From Botryotinia globosa (taxonomy: Eukaryota > Ascomycota > Leotiomycetes > Helotiales > Sclerotiniaceae), in assembly GCA_014898425.1 (NCBI GenBank), contig RCSZ01000004.1, positions 2,232,001 through 2,296,000 of the forward strand: a DNA stretch of 64,000 bases. Reading direction: 5' to 3'. Under the pieces are notes generated by a model. It saw nothing but the letters and a program-made list of their open reading frames with translations. It did no database searches and was not told where the DNA came from. Every line of letters begins with the position of its first letter. The stretch's first letter is position 1. Shown piece by piece: positions 59,839 through 64,000 of the stretch. A program made the translations under genes and the position numbers.

Positions 59839-61697
59839 CTATGATAATTGAGGATAGACGGGTTCCAATCGCTGGAAAATAAAATAACTTGACATTGCAA
59901 GCATGGCAAGGATGATGAGGCTCCACCAAATACAAGATCTCTTAGCCAGTATCCTGCCTAGTCGGAACCTACCCCAGAACGTTTGGATATCATGATCAAT
60001 GAATATCAAGGTAGCCAGCCAAAGTATAGCGCAATCGAAAAGAATCCATTCTGCGAATACTCCCATGTAGAAGCTCCCATTTCCGTTTCGTCCTGCCATC
60101 AAATTGATGGGAGATGAAGCAGGAAACACCCAGATTGCAATAGATCCTAGTGAGATGCACATACCGTACACAGTGATGATTAATTTATTGAACCAAACTT
60201 CGTTGATGATGTTTATCTGTACTTGCAATTTCCGAGGTTCCTGTGAGATATTTGGAATGGTCGAGTCGGTCTGAGATAGAAGGACGGCTGTCGTCGGTAG
60301 GCTGTCATGACTACTGGGGATAACGAGGTCAATTTGTTCTCCCGTTGAAGAGTTTTTCTTTAACGAATCCGCTTTTGGGTGAGTGTTTAATGCTTCTTCG
60401 AGAAGGATCAGCTCTTGTTCTTGTTAAGTATTGTTTGAGAGCACATATACTTGCCATATAAGTTCAAGAACGGTAGCACTAAAAGTAGTAAGGCAAGAAC
60501 TTGGCCGAATCCCCAAATATTCTCCTCATTCGACGGTTGAAGACCACTGCTTTTACGGACGGTAAAAATACGAACTGTGCCCCAAGCGAGAGCAAATGTC
60601 AACCATCCGAGCTGTGACTGTTAGCATAATGTACGGAGGGTTGCTGAGTATTCCGTACCTCCCATAAAGTTGAACTAAACGACTGTTTCAATGCAAGGAA
60701 GAGTGTATAGAGCGATCGAAGTATTCTATAGCTCACCCAAGATCTACCCATGCCTTCCAATCTAGGTTCGATGGATTTTATCTCTGGAAATCCGTGACGT
60801 TTACCAAAGTCAGCTAATTTATCAAGGCGTAGAAGTTTGACCACTGGAAATACCACTTGCCCTAGACTATCGAAGTATAAAAGTAATGCTCGTGTTACAT
60901 AACTATATATAAGAATGAGAAGGGCCAGCGCAACGTAAAGCCAATTGTACACCAGCTTAGAGACTGGGCTGCCTTGAATCTTCCATGTAGTTCCCGGTTG
61001 AAACAAGCACCATGCTGGGAGATTCGACGGAGGAGTTGTTATCAGCTCGCTTTTAACCCCGGGTTGCTCGGGGAAGGTTACAGTTGCTCTGCCAGTGGCC
61101 AATCCAACAGTGTACATCATGCATAGTAGTATGAAGGCCAGGATCCCCATAGCACATAGACGAATGTTTCGGATTTTGTTTTTAGAACGATTTTCTACTC
61201 TCATGGCTTTGAGGGTCAGTGGATAAATAGATAGGCTTAAAGATCAAAGACTTACCCGTGAGGGTCAATATATGTATAAATCCGGAAAACCAGGCAAGAT
61301 TCAATACTGTTATCCAGTGATAACTGTTAAGACCTGATGACAATTGCGAAAGACCAGCTAAAAGAACTGCTATTCCTACGATAACTTGCTGATCACTGAA
61401 AGATAAGATCAATCTTCCAAGAGCAAATGACCATATATCTAGAGTTGGTGTCGTTTTGTCTGGAGAACGGAGGTAATCAATCCTAGCTTTGCTAATACAG
61501 CAGATTAGGGTGAGATATGCCGAAACAACAAACGAGGATATTGTCTGTAATGGTCATTAACGGGCTTTCTGGATGAAGTGATTGTGATCGGGAAATCAAA
61601 TGAACCATACCCCGATACCTCCAATATCAGGATTTGCTTTTAAATCAGAATAATGTGTGCAGTTCCAACCATCAATCTGGTTAACGTCTGAAGGCAT
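59839..61697 (-). CDS. Multi-pass membrane protein of unknown function
   Basis: Five minus-strand exons: 61611-61697, 61256-61544, 60659-61206, 60455-60611, 59839-60413, giving 551 aa. Three introns are GT-AG (66, 49, 47 bp). The fourth (60414-60454, 41 bp) needs a GC donor, GCAAGT, to keep the frame. Hydrophobic segments include SSFVVSAYLTLICCI, VIVGIAVLLAGLSQLSSG followed by SYHWITVLNLAWFSGFIHIL, LCAMGILAFILLCMMYTVGL, NWLYVALALLILIYSYVT, LALLLLVLPFLNLY and two or three more in the last exon. About seven to nine helices in all, with a polar loop containing TEKNSSTGEQ-like residues before the last exon's helices. The DxQVIVGIAVLxxGxSQL...SYHW...AWFS pattern is common in uncharacterised ascomycete membrane proteins. 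Function unknown. Confidence 0.8.
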
Positions 61698-62179
61698 TCT
61701 TAGTTGTGTTGAAGAGATCAAGCTTCAATCGTTGGAAATGAAGGATAATAAGTCATTGAATTTCATCCTTCGCAGCCTTCAATAATATTGGTTAGGTGGT
61801 CTGACATCAATGAGGCTCAGAGTCTGGGAGGGCAGAAACTTCGTGGGGGCTAGAATCTTGGGTTGCACAAAATGATAATAAAATGATAATCTGCAAGGCG
61901 AACAGCCTGACCGTAGACAAGGCGCACACAGCTTACTAGATATCACCAATGGGCAAGAAGAAGCAGAGATCTTGCTAATGCTGTCTATGCTGTCAATGCC
62001 ACGGGGAGAAAGACACTCATTCACCCTCTCATTTGCTTGCATTGTTCGTCTGTAAACATGATTTGATCCCAGGTGAACAACGTAAGCATATATGCTGCTC
62101 AATCAAACATTATATTAATTTATTTATTATAAATTATTTATAATTTAATATAAAGATTTTAAAAAAATTATATAATATT
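61698..62179. other. Intergenic region
   Basis: 5' flank of the membrane-protein gene; AT-rich from 62100. No gene seen. Confidence 0.5.
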
Positions 62180-62262
62180 TTAATTTATATAAAAAAACCT
62201 AAATTTTGTAGAGATTATATTATAAAACATTATAGTATGCTATAAGTAGAGGCTAGAACTCT
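62180..62262. mobile_element. Solo, RIP-mutated end of the TA-type TIR element found at 21.6-22.3 kb
   Basis: Ends AAGTAGAGGCTAGAACTCT followed by TA. This matches the right end of 21618-22284 (GAGCAGGGGCCAGAACTCT plus TA) with C-to-T/G-to-A differences, and similarity continues inward through ATTATAGTATGC. The other end was not found; the piece is probably truncated. Confidence 0.5.
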
Positions 62263-62514
62263 TATTAAAAATAGATTTCTATTTTACATTTAAAGTTAGT
62301 ATTTAGTAGTTTGCTTATAATAATAAAAATTCATCATTTTGAGCTTATTAAACACATTATTTTTTCGATTTCTTATAAATATACGATAGTTCAAGCAATA
62401 GGAAGAACACAAAGACTGATATCAATGCGTAAATGAAAACGCTCTGCCACTTATTAGTGTTAACATATAGGCCATATTTAGTGAGCTACCTCAATCGTAC
62501 TCCGAACAATATAT

Positions 62515-64000
62515 TTAAATCACTCTAGTCGCATCGATCTTACTCGGCGAAAAATCGAGATAATTCAATTTCACTTGATGGAATTTTGATGAACTTTCAG
62601 TCGGATCATACTGCTTCTTAATCGCCGCCAGTCTATCGTAGCTGCTCCCATAGTGGTCTTTCTTGAAGTCAGGATTGAACGGGTTGGCCTCATTCATATA
62701 CGAGCCTATCTCTGGAGTCCAATCATGCCACATCGTCTCCTCGTTTTCATTCACCCACTTCGCAGCTGAATTCAGGCTAGTTTGCGGGTCCGCGGTGGTG
62801 TTGACGGAAGCACCCATTGTAATAGCATGAGGGTACGCCGTGCGCCATGAAGGATTTAATGCACCTCGCATTTCTGCCGGTACACTAGCTGGGCCTTTTC
62901 CTCCTTGCATGCCAAAAATCATGAGCCCACCGCTCCCCGAGTGGCTCTTGAGGGCACGTTGCAGATACCCGACGAGCTGGTCTTGTGAGATGTCAGTCAG
63001 CTGTTTCAGGCCTAGCAAGCGACTGGACATCAAGGACGCGATCCCAGCGCTGCCGGTCGTGCTCTCTGGGTTTATAGCATGGAAAAGTGAAGTGAAATTT
63101 GCGAACTCTGTAGGAGTCGATAAGTCGATTGCTATGCTTCCCTTGGTTTTGTAACCTTGCGCACGGATTTTGGCGATTAAGGGAGCGACAAGAGATGAAA
63201 TATTAGTTCCAGTCATATTATAGCCGAATAGTGAGTGCGTCGCACTGAGCATAACGCCTGATTGTGACCAATAAATTACAGGCATTTGCCCAGCCAAACC
63301 GGCGTCCATGAGATCTGGAGTCCCAGCAACCTCGACGGCAAGTGCATCCCAGGCCGCCTTGATGCTCGACTCGCCTGTGCCATTTGCGGAGAGCGTCAGA
63401 ATCCTAAGTACGGCACTGGTTGGAGCGGGGTGAGCCTTCAGCACATATTCGGTCACGACTCAATACTGGCCTGCGCCACCACGGATTGCCTAGAGGAGAT
63501 CTTGGTTCTGCTGAGCATTGGCAGTGTAGATGGAGCCGTTGGTGGTAACGATGCGAACTTGAAGGATCTGATCTGCTGCCAAGCCATAGTGACTGGACGT
63601 GGGGCCGTGACCTCCTCCTTGAATGTAGCCGCCGAGTCCTACGGTAGATGCACCTCCACCTACAACAAGTCTTCCGGTATCTTCTGCGGCGATGTAGATG
63701 CGAATCCAGTTGTTGCCGCTACCAGCAATCTCGACGTCAGCGGTAGTGTTGGCCCCTGGGGAAGGCCATGCAGAGTCAAAATTAATGTTATTGAGGTTGT
63801 GGGTCCAGATTGATAAGGCGTAGGCACTAGTTGATCTTTGGCACGGTTAGTGTCGAGCCATTCGTAACGCCATTGAGGATGCTTAGCTTCCATTCATGTC
63901 ATGACCCATACCCTTGACAAAAATCCTAACTGAGAAGCCCACGCCAATGCTGTTGACACTTGCTTTTCGCTTGTCGCATTGACAATGTACTCGGGTAAGC
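62515..64000 (-). pseudogene. Decaying FAD-linked oxidoreductase of the berberine-bridge-enzyme family (continues past right edge)
   Basis: Conceptual minus-strand translation follows the BBE/VAO layout. VKGMGHDMNG is the flavin-fold segment. RLVVGGGASTVGLGGYIQGG, HYGLAADQILQVRIVTTNG and VVTEYVLKAHP belong to the PCMH domain. NEANPFNPDF...YGSSYDRLAAIKKQYDP near the C-terminus is the BBE domain. Several lesions break it. TAG at 63490-63492 replaces an expected Trp, and TGA at 63460-63462 replaces an expected Gly. A 51-bp intron (63836-63886) has a CTAACC branch and AG acceptor, but its donor reads CTAAGC instead of GTAAGC. A frame change lies near 63925-63935, between ALAWASQ and the next block. 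The residues after DPTESS also depart from the family. Intact family members are secreted flavoproteins oxidising small secondary metabolites or sugars. Confidence 0.85.

Noticed and set aside
62840..63813. Plus-strand frames opposite the oxidoreductase remnant
   Set aside because: Antisense shadows; the minus strand carries the BBE family motifs.

Overview
The window looks like nuclear DNA of a filamentous ascomycete. Genes carry short introns of 41-192 bp with GT(A/G)AGT-type donors and CTAAC/CTGAC branch points. Housekeeping genes are fungal in type, and gene-dense stretches alternate with AT-rich islands whose transposons are saturated with C-to-T/G-to-A changes, the signature of repeat-induced point mutation (RIP). 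The gene set and islands fit Leotiomycetes, and Sclerotiniaceae (Botrytis/Sclerotinia) would be my guess. That placement is inference; no species marker is visible.

Layout. 1-7.0 kb: the 3' end of a BCS1-like AAA-protein gene and a six-exon ubiquitin protease of the Ubp12/USP class. 8.1-16.6 kb: a RIP-mutated island built on a 1.09-kb tandem duplication. Its second copy holds a 433-bp TRIM-like element (111-bp LTRs, AAAAT target duplication) and a 5.94-kb Ty1/copia retrotransposon (234-bp LTRs). The first copy preserves both empty sites. 16.6-27.6 kb: gene-poor, with a 66-aa membrane micro-protein gene, a TA-flanked inverted-repeat element and a secreted cysteine-containing protein. 27.6-39.5 kb: a dense core with NADH-cytochrome b5 reductase, a DUF3605 protein, SND2/TMEM208, APC3/Cdc27 and two tandem RING-H2 paralogues. 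40.6-46.5 kb: a second membrane micro-protein gene with the same exon design as the first, a MITE, and a TIR element that itself holds a second TRIM-like element. 46.6-56.2 kb: a Prr1-like kinase, a cytosolic cytochrome c peroxidase and a five-exon membrane protein resembling the DUF6594 group. 57-59.8 kb: another AT-rich island. 59.8-64 kb: a multi-pass membrane protein, then a decaying berberine-bridge-enzyme-type oxidoreductase running off the right edge.

The genes do not form one pathway; this is a mosaic of core functions (ubiquitin editing and APC/C, ER targeting, ER/mitochondrial-surface redox, peroxide removal) and accessory content at the AT-rich borders. The most unusual items are the two TRIM-like LTR elements, caught with intact target duplications and related LTR cores, and the pair of micro-protein genes whose first coding exon is only four nucleotides long.
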